A stretch of DNA of 64,000 bases, from the NCBI RefSeq assembly GCF_039536205.1, contig NZ_BAAAYL010000001.1, positions 1,798,001-1,862,000 of the forward strand, in the 5' to 3' direction. This DNA comes from Streptomyces sannanensis (lineage in GTDB: Bacteria; Actinomycetota; Actinomycetes; Streptomycetales; Streptomycetaceae). Below the pieces are notes generated by a model. It ran no database searches, was not told where the DNA came from, and saw only the letters and a program-made list of their open reading frames with translations. Shown here one piece after another: positions 44,992 to 52,849 of the stretch (position 1 is its first letter; each line of letters begins with the position of its first letter). Both the position numbers and the translations under genes were made by a program.

Positions 44992-46020
44992 TCAGCCGAA
45001 GAACACGCCGGCCTCGGCGTACAGCGCCGGGTCCACCGTCTTCAGCTTTGCCGTCGCCTCGGAGATCGACACCCGCACGATGTCCGTGCCCCGCAGCGCG
45101 ACCATCTTGCCGAAGTCGCCGTCCCGCACGGCCTCGATCGCGTGCAGCCCGAACCGCGTGGCCAGCCAGCGGTCGAACGCGCTGGGGGTGCCGCCGCGCT
45201 GGACATGGCCCAGAACGGTCGTGCGCGCCTCCTTGCCGGTGCGCTTCTCGATCTCCTTGGCCAGCCACTCCCCCACCCCGGACAGCCGGACGTGCCCGAA
45301 CGCATCGAGCGTGCCGTCCTTCAGGACCATGTCCCCGTCCTGGGGCATCGCGCCCTCGGCGACGACCACGATGGGGGCGTACGACGCCTTGAAACGGGAG
45401 GTCACCCAGGCGCAGACCTGGTCGACGTCGAAGCGCTGCTCGGGGATGAGGATGACATTCGCGCCGCCGGCGAGGCCGGAGTGCAGGGCGATCCAGCCGG
45501 CGTGACGGCCCATCACCTCGACGACGAGGACGCGCATATGGGATTCGGCGGTGGTGTGGAGCCGGTCGATGGCCTCGGTGGCGATACCGACCGCGGTGTC
45601 GAAGCCGAAGGTGTAGTCCGTGGCGGACAGGTCGTTGTCGATGGTCTTGGGTACGCCGACGCACGGGACGCCGTACTCGTCACTCATCCGTGCCGCGACC
45701 CCGAGGGTGTCCTCGCCGCCGATCGCGATGAGTGCGTCGACCTCGTGCTTGGCGAGGTTCTCCTTGATGCGGCGGACGCCGTCCGTCACCTTGAGGGGGT
45801 TGGTGCGCGAGGAGCCGAGGACGGTGCCGCCGCGGGGCAGGATGCCACGCACCGCGGCGATGTCGAGCCGGACGGTCGCGCCGTCCAGCGGTCCGCGCCA
45901 GCCGTCCTTGAATCCGGTGAAGTGGTAGCCGTACTCCTGCACGCCCTTGCGCACGATGCCGCGGATGACCGCGTTGAGCCCGGGGCAGTCGCCGCCGCCG
46001 GTCAGCACTCCGACCCGCAT
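44992..46020 (-). CDS. pfkA: Group III 6-phosphofructokinase
   Basis: 342 aa. VGVLTGGGDCPGLNAVIRGIV, ILPRGGTVLGSSRTNP, IAIGGEDTLGVAARM, PKTIDNDLSATDYTFGFDTAV, VLVVEVMGRHAGWIALHSGLA and LGHVQRGGTPSAFDRWLATRFG. Phosphorylates fructose-6-phosphate. The residue at position 104 is Asp (GGEDT) and 125 is Lys (PKTIDND), where E. coli ATP-dependent PfkA has Gly; these are the residues linked to pyrophosphate use in related enzymes, so the phosphate donor is uncertain. GAAGGGAA RBS; the leader has a 14-bp tandem duplication. Confidence 0.95.
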   Translation of the reverse strand: MRVGVLTGGGDCPGLNAVIRGIVRKGVQEYGYHFTGFKDGWRGPLDGATVRLDIAAVRGILPRGGTVLGSSRTNPLKVTDGVRRIKENLAKHEVDALIAIGGEDTLGVAARMSDEYGVPCVGVPKTIDNDLSATDYTFGFDTAVGIATEAIDRLHTTAESHMRVLVVEVMGRHAGWIALHSGLAGGANVILIPEQRFDVDQVCAWVTSRFKASYAPIVVVAEGAMPQDGDMVLKDGTLDAFGHVRLSGVGEWLAKEIEKRTGKEARTTVLGHVQRGGTPSAFDRWLATRFGLHAIEAVRDGDFGKMVALRGTDIVRVSISEATAKLKTVDPALYAEAGVFFG

Positions 46021-46155
46021 GGAATTTTCCCTTCGCCAGTGGGCCTTTCGCCAGTGGGCCTTGGCCTTTGACGGTCACGCTAGTGGTGACGCAGGTCACC
46101 AAGGGATGGTTCGAAGGGTCAATTCGGCTGTACGGGCGCGCGGTTGACGCTCACC

Positions 46156-46175
46156 ACTCACTCGTACGAGTGAGT
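46156..46175. repeat. 20-bp perfect palindrome at the macR stop
   Basis: Half-site ACTCACTCGT, centred at 46165/46166, no loop. Its last base is the first of the stop codon of the response regulator gene. As RNA it could be a short terminator; as DNA it is a good dimer-binding site. Confidence 0.7.
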
Positions 46176-46846
46176 CAGGCGTCGTCGAGTCCTCGCTCGA
46201 TCGCGTACCGCACGAGCTCCACGCGATTGTGCAGCTGGAGCTTGCCGAGGGTGTTCTGCACATGGTTCTGGACGGTGCGGTGCGAGATCACCAGACGCTC
46301 GGCGATCTGCTTGTACGACAGCCCCTTGGCGACCAGCCGCAGCACTTCGGTCTCGCGTTCGGTGAGCTGCGGGGCCTTGGGCTCGTCGGGGGCGGCAGGC
46401 GCCGGGCCGGAGGCGAGCCTGCGGTATTCGCCGAGCACCAGTCCGGCCAGCCCCGGGGTGAAGACCGGGTCGCCGGCGGCGGTGCGCCGCACCGCGTCGA
46501 TCAGTTCGGCCGTGCTGGCCGACTTCAACAGATAGCCGGTGGCACCGGACTTGACCGCCTCCAGCACATCCGCGTGCTCACCGCTCGCGGAGAGGACGAG
46601 GACGCGCAGCGCGGGGTCGGCGCCGACCAGCTCCTTGCACACCTGAACGCCGGGCATGCCGGGCAGGTTGAGGTCGAGGACGAGCACATGGGGTCCGGCG
46701 GCCCGGGCGCGGCGCACGGCCTGCGGGCCGTCACCGGCCGTCGCGACCACGTCGAATCCGGACTCGGCCAGGTCGCGGGCGACGGCGTCGCGCCACATCG
46801 GGTGGTCGTCGACCACCATCACCTTGATCGTCTGCTGCTCGCTCAT
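46175..46846 (-). CDS. NarL/LuxR response regulator, MacR type
   Basis: 223 aa. Receiver domain: KVMVVDDHPMWRDAVARDLAESGF (acidic pocket) and VLVLDLNLPGMPG (phospho-Asp), then a LuxR HTH, LTERETEVLRLVAKGLSYKQIAERLVISHRTVQNHVQNTLGKLQLHNRVELVRYA. It follows the kinase gene by 8 nt. Position beside pfkA matches S. coelicolor MacR (SCO2120), a regulator of membrane-protein genes needed for morphogenesis; the name is given by synteny. Confidence 0.9.
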   Translation of the reverse strand: MSEQQTIKVMVVDDHPMWRDAVARDLAESGFDVVATAGDGPQAVRRARAAGPHVLVLDLNLPGMPGVQVCKELVGADPALRVLVLSASGEHADVLEAVKSGATGYLLKSASTAELIDAVRRTAAGDPVFTPGLAGLVLGEYRRLASGPAPAAPDEPKAPQLTERETEVLRLVAKGLSYKQIAERLVISHRTVQNHVQNTLGKLQLHNRVELVRYAIERGLDDA

Positions 46847-46854
46847 CGTTCTGC

Positions 46855-48048
46855 CTACCCCCGTGGAACCTTCAGTTCGACCTCTGTGCCCTGGCCCGGC
46901 ACCGAGATCAGCTCGGCGGTGCCGCCCAGGTCCCGCAGCCGGCCGCGGATGGAGAGGGCGACGCCCAGCCGTCCCTCTCCCTCGGCCTGGGCGAGTCTGC
47001 CTTCCGGGATACCCGGACCGTCGTCCCGGACCGTCACGATCACCGCGTCCGGCTCGTCCTCGACCAGGATCCAGGCCCGGGCCTGCTCACCGGCGTGTCT
47101 GCGGACATTGTCCAGGGCGGCACTGACAGCGGCCGCCAGCTCCTCCGCCGCCGTCGGCGCGAGCAGCACCGGTGCGCCCGGCTCCACGAAGGTCACCCGC
47201 GCCCCGGCGTGCGGGGCGAGCAGGGCACGCAGGTCGCACGGCGAGGACGAATCCTCGTCGTCCACCTCGACCGTACGGACCACCGCGCCCTGCGCCGCTT
47301 CCTCGGAGGCACGGGCGGGGGTGACCAGGCCGCTGGAGACCAGGGTACGCAGGGCCACCTCCTGCTCGCCCGCCATCCTGCCCAGCTCAGCGGCCTCGCC
47401 GCCGAGCGCGGTGCCGCGCCGCTGCACCATGGCGAGCACCTGGAGCACGCTGTCGTGGATGTCCCGGGCGAGGCGCTCCCGTTCGCGGGTGGCGGCCTCG
47501 ATCTCCAGGGCTCGGGCGAGGGTTGCCTCACTGGCGCGGGCGACCTCGACGACGTATCCGATGGCGATGGACGCGACCCACACCAGCAGCACATTGTGCA
47601 GGGTGTCCCGGGTGGGGTGGCCGCGTTGGAGGATGTTGGCGACGGCGACCAGGGAGGACGCGAAGCCCGCCCAGCGCCAGCCGCCCTTGAGGGCGTAGGC
47701 GAGCACGGCTCCCGCGGTCCATATCGACGGCAGGGTCGGGCCGTCGATCTGCCGCGCCTGCTGTTCGGCGAGCGGGGTGAGCAGGATGCCGGTGAGCGCC
47801 AGGGCGAGGTCGGCGACGAGGAAACCCTTGGTGCAGCGGGCGGCGTTCGCCACCTTGGGGAGGGTGGCGAGGGTCCACACGGCCAGTACCGAGAGGAAGG
47901 CGATGCCCACCCAGGGGCGCTCGAACTTCTCGTACGTGAAGACGAAGATCAGCGCCGCGTAGATCATCGTGAGGATTCGGTACGCGGTCAGGGCACGCCA
48001 CAGCGGCTGCTCGACCGACATGCGTACGACCCGCTCGCGCCTGGCCAT
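46855..48048 (-). CDS. Sensor histidine kinase, MacS type (HisKA_3)
   Basis: 397 aa from the ATG at 48048 with GAGGGG 7 nt upstream; a GTG eight codons earlier is less likely. Five or six N-terminal membrane helices, the dimerisation/phospho-acceptor helix ERERLARDIHDSVLQVLAMVQRRG, and an HATPase with LDNVRRHAGEQARAWI and VTVRDDGPGIPEGRLAQAEGEGRLGVALSIRGR. The partner regulator follows directly. Corresponds to S. coelicolor MacS by position; signal unknown. Confidence 0.9.
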   Translation of the reverse strand: MARRERVVRMSVEQPLWRALTAYRILTMIYAALIFVFTYEKFERPWVGIAFLSVLAVWTLATLPKVANAARCTKGFLVADLALALTGILLTPLAEQQARQIDGPTLPSIWTAGAVLAYALKGGWRWAGFASSLVAVANILQRGHPTRDTLHNVLLVWVASIAIGYVVEVARASEATLARALEIEAATRERERLARDIHDSVLQVLAMVQRRGTALGGEAAELGRMAGEQEVALRTLVSSGLVTPARASEEAAQGAVVRTVEVDDEDSSSPCDLRALLAPHAGARVTFVEPGAPVLLAPTAAEELAAAVSAALDNVRRHAGEQARAWILVEDEPDAVIVTVRDDGPGIPEGRLAQAEGEGRLGVALSIRGRLRDLGGTAELISVPGQGTEVELKVPRG

Positions 48049-48090
48049 GACCCCACCCCTCGGCGTTCTCACGCCTTGCCGCGCCTCGCC

Positions 48091-48810
48091 CTACTGCGCC
48101 TTTTCGGCCTCTGCCCGCTTCTTCGCCGCCTCGGCGATCTGGCGCTTCGCCGCGGTCGCGTAGATGTCGACGTACTCCTGGCCGGAGAGCTTCATGATTT
48201 CGTACATGACCTCGTCGGTCACCGAGCGCAGGATGAAGCGGTCGTGGTCCATGCCCTGGTAGCGGCTGAAGTCCAGCGGCTTGCCGATCCTTATCCCTGG
48301 GCGCACGAGCTTGGGGACGACCTTGCCGGGCGGCTGGACCTTCTCCGTGTCGATCATCGCGACCGGGATCACGGGCGCGCCGGTGGCGAGCGCCACCCGC
48401 GCCAGGCCGCCCGGCTTGCCGCGGTAGAGCCGGCCGTCCGGAGAGCGGGTGCCCTCCGGGTAGATGCCGAAGAGCTCGCCGCGCTCGATGACCTCGATAC
48501 CGCTCTTGATGGCCGCCTCGCCCGCACCGCGCGCACCCGAACGGTCCACCGGCAGCTGGCCGACGCCCTTGAAGAACGCTGCCGTGAGCTTGCCCTTCAC
48601 GCCCGGGGTGGTGAAGTACTCGGCCTTGGCGATGAAGGTGACCTTGCGGTCCAGCACGGCGGGCAGGAAGAACGAGTCGGAGAACGACAGATGGTTGCTC
48701 GCGAGGATCGCGGGGCCCTCGGCGGGGATGTTCTCCAGCCCTTCCACCCAGGGCCTGAAGACGGCCTTCAGCGTCCCTCCGATGGAGAACTTCATGGCGC
48801 CGTAGATCAA
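48091..48810 (-). CDS. 1-acylglycerol-3-phosphate O-acyltransferase (PlsC family)
   Basis: 239 aa from a TTG at 48810, chosen for GGAAGG 8 nt upstream; ATG 48795 (MKFSIGG) and an upstream start at 48876 are alternatives. Catalytic HX4D is ILASNHLSFSDSFF, with GQLPVDRSGARG, GIYPEGTRSPDGRLYRGKPGGLA and a C-terminal amphipathic basic helix. Makes phosphatidic acid or acylates a related lipid. The M. tuberculosis syntenic gene is Rv2182c. Confidence 0.92.
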   Translation of the reverse strand: MIYGAMKFSIGGTLKAVFRPWVEGLENIPAEGPAILASNHLSFSDSFFLPAVLDRKVTFIAKAEYFTTPGVKGKLTAAFFKGVGQLPVDRSGARGAGEAAIKSGIEVIERGELFGIYPEGTRSPDGRLYRGKPGGLARVALATGAPVIPVAMIDTEKVQPPGKVVPKLVRPGIRIGKPLDFSRYQGMDHDRFILRSVTDEVMYEIMKLSGQEYVDIYATAAKRQIAEAAKKRAEAEKAQ

Positions 48811-48965
48811 CTCGCGTACCTTCCTACTGTCTGTCAAAGAGACCATAACCCGTGCGGAGCCTGCATCCGCGCTCATCCCGGAGTGACGGCTCTGGTCGGT
48901 GTCAGTCCGGTCGCGTACGGTGAAGTACGACTCCCCCGCGCCCCTCTCACGAACAGGAGAAACCG

Positions 48966-49745
48966 GTGCCGGTCCTCCCTGGAGCCGAGCCGTTCCGCCA
49001 CGAGGGCGGAGAGGTCGGCGTCCTCCTCTGCCACGGCTTCACCGGCTCCCCGCAGTCGCTGCGCCCCTGGGCCGATCATCTGGCCGGTCTCGGGCTGACG
49101 GTGTCGCTGCCACTGCTGCCCGGGCACGGGACGCGCTGGCAGGACATGCAGTACACCGGCTGGCAGGACTGGTACGCGGAAGTGGACCGGGCCCTGCGGG
49201 AGCTGCTGGACCGGTGCACACAGGTGTTCGTCTTCGGGCTGTCGATGGGCGCGGCGCTGGCGCTGCGGCTCGCGGCGAAGCACGGCGACGCGATCAGCGG
49301 CATCACGGTGGTGAACCCGGTGAACAAGGTGCACGACCTGCTGGCGTACACACTGCCCGTCACCAAGCACTTCGTACGCTCCACGCCGGGTATCGCGAGC
49401 GACATCGCGAAGCCGGGCTCCGAGGAGGTCGGGTACGACCGGGTGCCGACGCGCGCGGCGCATTCGCTGAAGAAGTTCCTGCAGATGCTGGACGGAGAAC
49501 TGCCGCAGGTCACCCAGCCGATGCTGCTGCTGCACAGCCCGCAGGACCATGTGGTGCGGCCGGCCGACTCGGCCCGGATCCTCAGCCGGGTCTCGTCGAC
49601 CGACGTCACCGAGATCCTGCTGGAACAGAGCTACCACGTGGCGACGTTGGACCATGATGCGGAGCGGATCTTCGAGGAGAGTTACGCGTTCATCGGCAGG
49701 CTCGCTCCGGCCGTCGCGAAGAAGGGGAGCACCACCGGTGGCTGA
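48966..49745 (+). CDS. Alpha/beta hydrolase (carboxylesterase / monoacylglycerol lipase type)
   Basis: 259 aa from GTG 48966 with AGGAGA upstream. GVLLCHGFTGSPQSLRPWADHLAGLGLTVSLPLLPGHG (oxyanion region), nucleophile elbow VFVFGLSMGAALALRLA (Ser), acid LLLHSPQDHVV and catalytic His in EQSYHVATLDHDA. Resembles EstA-type carboxylesterases. It diverges from the acyltransferase gene, so a lipid-recycling role is possible. Overlaps the next gene by 8 nt. Confidence 0.92.
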   Translation: MPVLPGAEPFRHEGGEVGVLLCHGFTGSPQSLRPWADHLAGLGLTVSLPLLPGHGTRWQDMQYTGWQDWYAEVDRALRELLDRCTQVFVFGLSMGAALALRLAAKHGDAISGITVVNPVNKVHDLLAYTLPVTKHFVRSTPGIASDIAKPGSEEVGYDRVPTRAAHSLKKFLQMLDGELPQVTQPMLLLHSPQDHVVRPADSARILSRVSSTDVTEILLEQSYHVATLDHDAERIFEESYAFIGRLAPAVAKKGSTTGG

Positions 49746-50274
49746 GCACGACGCGGACCGCGACGACAACCGCGACCCGCAGCCGATCGACGAGGAGGCC
49801 GCCTGGGCGGCGATTGTCGCCGGGTACGGCGAGGAGCCGCCGGACCCGCCCGGCGCCAAGCCGTTCAAGTCGGTGGAGGATCTCGCGCTGCTCGAGGACG
49901 AGCGGAACACCCCCGAGCCGGAGAAGCCGAAGCCGCTGGGCGGCTCGATCGTGTTCGCGCCCGGTGTCGGCCCGCGGGACTACACCCCGGCCGAGGCCGG
50001 CGAGGCCGACTTCGACGAGAGCGACGAGGGACACTTCGTGCCGCCCGAGCCGCCGCCGCTGCCGGAGGCCGACACCACCACCAAGTTCGGCTGGCTGGCG
50101 GTCATCGGCGGCCCCGTGCTGCTGCTGCTCGCCGTGCTGCTGCAGTGGGACATGACGTGGTGGCTCGCCACGCTCGGCATAGGCGGCTTCCTCGGCGGCT
50201 TCGCCACGCTGGTGGCCCGGATGAAGCACGGAGACGACGAGGACGACGACCCGGGCCGCGGAGCGGTCGTCTAG
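49738..50274 (+). CDS. Acidic membrane protein, unknown function
   Basis: 178 aa from GTG 49738, overlapping the esterase gene. A highly acidic, Pro-rich cytoplasmic part (about 110 residues, with EEAAWAAIVAGYGEEPPDPP and an LLEDERNTPEPEKPKP linker) is followed by two membrane helices (FGWLAVIGGPVLLLLAVLLQW and WWLATLGIGGFLGGFATLVA) and a DDEDDD tail. Conserved in Streptomyces at this site; no functional motif recognised. Confidence 0.88.
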   Translation: MAEHDADRDDNRDPQPIDEEAAWAAIVAGYGEEPPDPPGAKPFKSVEDLALLEDERNTPEPEKPKPLGGSIVFAPGVGPRDYTPAEAGEADFDESDEGHFVPPEPPPLPEADTTTKFGWLAVIGGPVLLLLAVLLQWDMTWWLATLGIGGFLGGFATLVARMKHGDDEDDDPGRGAVV

Positions 50275-50291
50275 GTCGCCCTTCGGGCGTT

Positions 50292-50342
50292 GTCCTCGAT
50301 CGCCGGGCGGGCTCGGTTCGAGCCCGCCCGGCGATCGAGGAC
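50292..50342. terminator. Bidirectional terminator between convergent genes
   Basis: Perfect 24-bp stem starting GTCCTCGATCGCCGGGCGGG, loop GTT. It lies 17 nt after the plus-strand stop and 15 nt beyond the minus-strand stop. Confidence 0.9.
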
Positions 50343-50357
50343 CGGGGCGGAGGCCGG

Positions 50358-51107
50358 TCAGCCGGCGGGTACCCGGAGTGCGGCCAGCACCGGCAGATGG
50401 TCCGTGGCCGCCCGGAGGTCGGCCCGGCTGATCCCGGGGAGGTCCAACGGAACCCCGCAGCCGAGGACTTCGATGCCCCCGGTGGCGAAGATCGCGTCGA
50501 TCCGCTTGTGCGGGGCGTCCGTGCCATAGGTGTTCTCGCCGCCCCACGGCCGCACCGCCCAGCAGTCCTGGAGCTCGGCGGACAGCCGGCGGAACGATCG
50601 CCCCTCGGGGCGCTCATTGATGTCGCCGCCGACGATCACGTGCTCCACACCCAGTTCCTTCAGCCGGCCGAGCAGCATGCCCGCCTGCGCGTGGCGCTCG
50701 TCGCTGCGCAGGCTCAGATGGCAGCTCAGCAGCCCGACCCTGGCTCCCCCGATCCGTACGACCGCGACGGCGAAGCCGCGCCGGTGCAGGCCCGGCGCCT
50801 TCGGCAGCAGCACGTCCTCCGTGCGCTCGACGGTCACCCGCAGCGAGCCGATCAGCATCGGGCCGGTCGTGGTGGCCCCACCGGTGATCGTCACCAGGTC
50901 GCTGTGCTTGGCCAGCCAGGCCGCGTGTTTGCGCCAGCGGAAGAAGCGCGGGGCCTCCTGGATGAGGACGACATCGGGTGCGCAGGCGCGGATCACCCGG
51001 GCGAGCGAGTGCCGGTCGTCGCGCATGGAGCGGATGTTGTAGCTGAGCACCCGGATCACGGCGGCGCCGCTCTCCGTACGGGATCCGGGCAGCGTACGCA
51101 TCACCAT
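50358..51107 (-). CDS. Endonuclease/exonuclease/phosphatase family protein
   Basis: 249 aa from the ATG at 51107, with TATGTT seven nt upstream (leaderless layout); ATG 51119 is an alternative. IRVLSYNIRSMRDDR, DVVLIQEAPRF (catalytic Glu), HVIVGGDINERPEGRSFRRL (Asp/Asn) and the C-terminal ATDHLPVLAALRV (Asp-His) form the EEP active site. No signal peptide. The substrate may be nucleic acid, an inositol phosphate or a phospholipid headgroup; I cannot tell. Confidence 0.9.
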   Translation of the reverse strand: MVMRTLPGSRTESGAAVIRVLSYNIRSMRDDRHSLARVIRACAPDVVLIQEAPRFFRWRKHAAWLAKHSDLVTITGGATTTGPMLIGSLRVTVERTEDVLLPKAPGLHRRGFAVAVVRIGGARVGLLSCHLSLRSDERHAQAGMLLGRLKELGVEHVIVGGDINERPEGRSFRRLSAELQDCWAVRPWGGENTYGTDAPHKRIDAIFATGGIEVLGCGVPLDLPGISRADLRAATDHLPVLAALRVPAG

Positions 51108-51399
51108 GCGCCCCAACATAGGGCAGCGCCCGCCGCCGCCACAGAGGGCACGGCGGGCGCCGGCTTCGAGTGGAACTGGGACCGCTCCCCAGGAGGCCGG
51201 GTACGCCCGGGGGCGCCCCTGTCCACTCGGCGAGTGAGCCGAAGGGGGCGCGCCTCTGACGAAAGGGAGTGGGGGCTCCCTGGGGGCACCCCCAGCGGTA
51301 GCTGGGGGAGCGCACAGGTGGCGACGAAGGAGCCACCGAACACGATCGACCGTCGGCAGAGGCGCCCCCGGAGGTGAACCGAGCCCCCAGAAGGGGCTC
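51108..51399. repeat. Intergenic region with the GGTAGC palindrome module
   Basis: Between glkA (stop 51400) and the EEP gene. No gene. It holds GGGGGCACCCCCAGCGGTAG and its complement arm AGCTGGGGGAGCG at ~51283-51313, the same module as elsewhere in the window, probably serving as glkA terminator, and the TATGTT -10 (51115-51120, minus strand) for the EEP gene. Confidence 0.55.
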
Positions 51400-52341
51400 T
51401 CAGCCCTGGCGGGCCAGGTCCGCGGCGCCGACCAGGCCGGCCTTGCCGCCGAGCTGGGCGGCCAGCACCTGGGCGTGCGGGCGCCACTGGCCGCCGATCA
51501 GCCAGCGCCGGAAGGACTTGCGGATCGGTTCCAGGACCAGTTCGCCCTCGTCGGAGACCCCACCGCCGACGATGAACGCCGACGGGTCGAACAGCGAGGC
51601 CAGGTCCGCCAGGCCGGCTCCCGCCCAGCGGGCCAGCTCGCGGAACGAGTCGATCGCGACCGGGTCGCCCTGGCGGGCGGCGGCGCTGATGTGCTTGCCC
51701 TCGATGCCCTCGATCGTGCCGTCACCGAGGCCCAGCAGGATCGTGGCGTTCTCCGGGGCCGCGTTGGCGCGCTGCTTGGCGTACCGGACGAGGGCGCGGC
51801 CGGAGGCGTACTGCTCCCAGCAGCCCTGACTGCCGCAGCCGCACAGCAGGCCGTCCGGCACCACCCGGATGTGGCCGAACTCGGCGGCCACGCCGAAGCG
51901 TCCGCGGCGCAGCTTGTTGCCGATGATGATGCCGCCGCCGAGGCCGGTGCCGAGGGTGATGCAGATGACGTCCTCGTGACCCTGGCCGGCGCCGAACCTG
52001 TACTCGCCCCAGGCCGCGGCGTTGGCGTCGTTCTCCACCACGACCGGCAGACCGACGCGCTGCTCGACCTTGTCCTTCAGCGGCTCGTGGCGCCAGTTGA
52101 TGTTCGGCGCGAAGAGCACGGTGGCGCGCTTGTCGTCCACGTAACCGGCGGCTCCGATGCCGACGGCCTCGATGTCGTGGCCCTTTCCGACCTCGGACAC
52201 CGCGGTGCAGATCGCTTCGACGACACCCTCGGGGGTCTGCGGAGTGGGCACCGTGCTCGTTTCGAGGATCCGGCCCTCTTCGTCGACCACCCCTGCCGCG
52301 ATCTTCGTGCCGCCGATGTCGACGCCGATGGTGAGTCCCAT
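51400..52341 (-). CDS. glkA: ROK-family glucokinase GlkA
   Basis: 313 aa. LTIGVDIGGTKIAAGVVDEEG (phosphate loop), NDANAAAWGEYRFGAGQGHEDVICITLGTGLGGGIIIG (catalytic Asp), EFGHIRVVPDGLLCGCGSQGCWEQYASG (zinc-binding ROK motif). Phosphorylates glucose; in S. coelicolor this enzyme is also the mediator of carbon catabolite repression independent of the PTS. ATG with GAGGGA upstream. The syntenic gene is SCO2126. Confidence 0.97.
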   Translation of the reverse strand: MGLTIGVDIGGTKIAAGVVDEEGRILETSTVPTPQTPEGVVEAICTAVSEVGKGHDIEAVGIGAAGYVDDKRATVLFAPNINWRHEPLKDKVEQRVGLPVVVENDANAAAWGEYRFGAGQGHEDVICITLGTGLGGGIIIGNKLRRGRFGVAAEFGHIRVVPDGLLCGCGSQGCWEQYASGRALVRYAKQRANAAPENATILLGLGDGTIEGIEGKHISAAARQGDPVAIDSFRELARWAGAGLADLASLFDPSAFIVGGGVSDEGELVLEPIRKSFRRWLIGGQWRPHAQVLAAQLGGKAGLVGAADLARQG

Positions 52342-52406
52342 GTGTCCCTCAGTTTTCGGTCGAGCCCCGCCAGGGCCAACCGTACCCGAGGGCGGACGAA
52401 GTCCGA

Positions 52407-52817
52407 TCAGTCCAGGTCGATGGGCTCGCCGGGGCCGGGCTCGTCCTGCGGGCCGTGGGTCCAGCGGCGCTCCTGCCCCTCGACGGCGGAGCGATAGGCG
52501 GCGAGCAGCTCGTTGCCGGCCGCGGCAAGGTGGCCGAAGACCTCGGGATTGCGCTCGATGACCGGTTCGACCACGGCCTTGGCCTGGCCGATCAGCTGCT
52601 GCACGGCTTCCTGCGCGCCCATGCCGAGCAGCGGCGCCTGGAGCGAGGAGACCTTCTCGGCGACCGCGTCCACGAGCTTGCGCAACTCCTCGGCCGGGGT
52701 GCCGATGGTGGGGCCGTACTGGGCCCGGCGGCGGGCCTTCTCGGCGGCCAGGTCCTCCGCACAGGCATCGGCCCAGGCATCCGCGTCGGGGCTGGGGCGC
52801 TCGGTGGCTTCGCTCAT
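52407..52817 (-). CDS. DUF5304 protein
   Basis: 136 aa from ATG 52817, with TAACGT seven nt upstream (leaderless layout). Mostly helical and acidic: WADACAEDLAAEKARRRAQYG, GTPAEELRKLVDAVAEKVSSL, AKAVVEPVIERNPEVFGHLAAAGNELLAAYRSAVEGQERRW. No membrane segment or catalytic motif. It lies between the ArsA-like ATPase and glkA in Streptomyces; function unknown. Confidence 0.88.
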   Translation of the reverse strand: MSEATERPSPDADAWADACAEDLAAEKARRRAQYGPTIGTPAEELRKLVDAVAEKVSSLQAPLLGMGAQEAVQQLIGQAKAVVEPVIERNPEVFGHLAAAGNELLAAYRSAVEGQERRWTHGPQDEPGPGEPIDLD

Positions 52818-52824
52818 ATACCCG

Positions 52825-52830
52825 ACGTTA
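52825..52830 (-). promoter_or_regulatory. -10 of the DUF5304 gene, leaderless layout
   Basis: Minus strand TAACGT, then CGGGTAT and ATG 52817. Confidence 0.5.
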
Positions 52831-52849
52831 CCCGAACGGGGCAAGGCGT

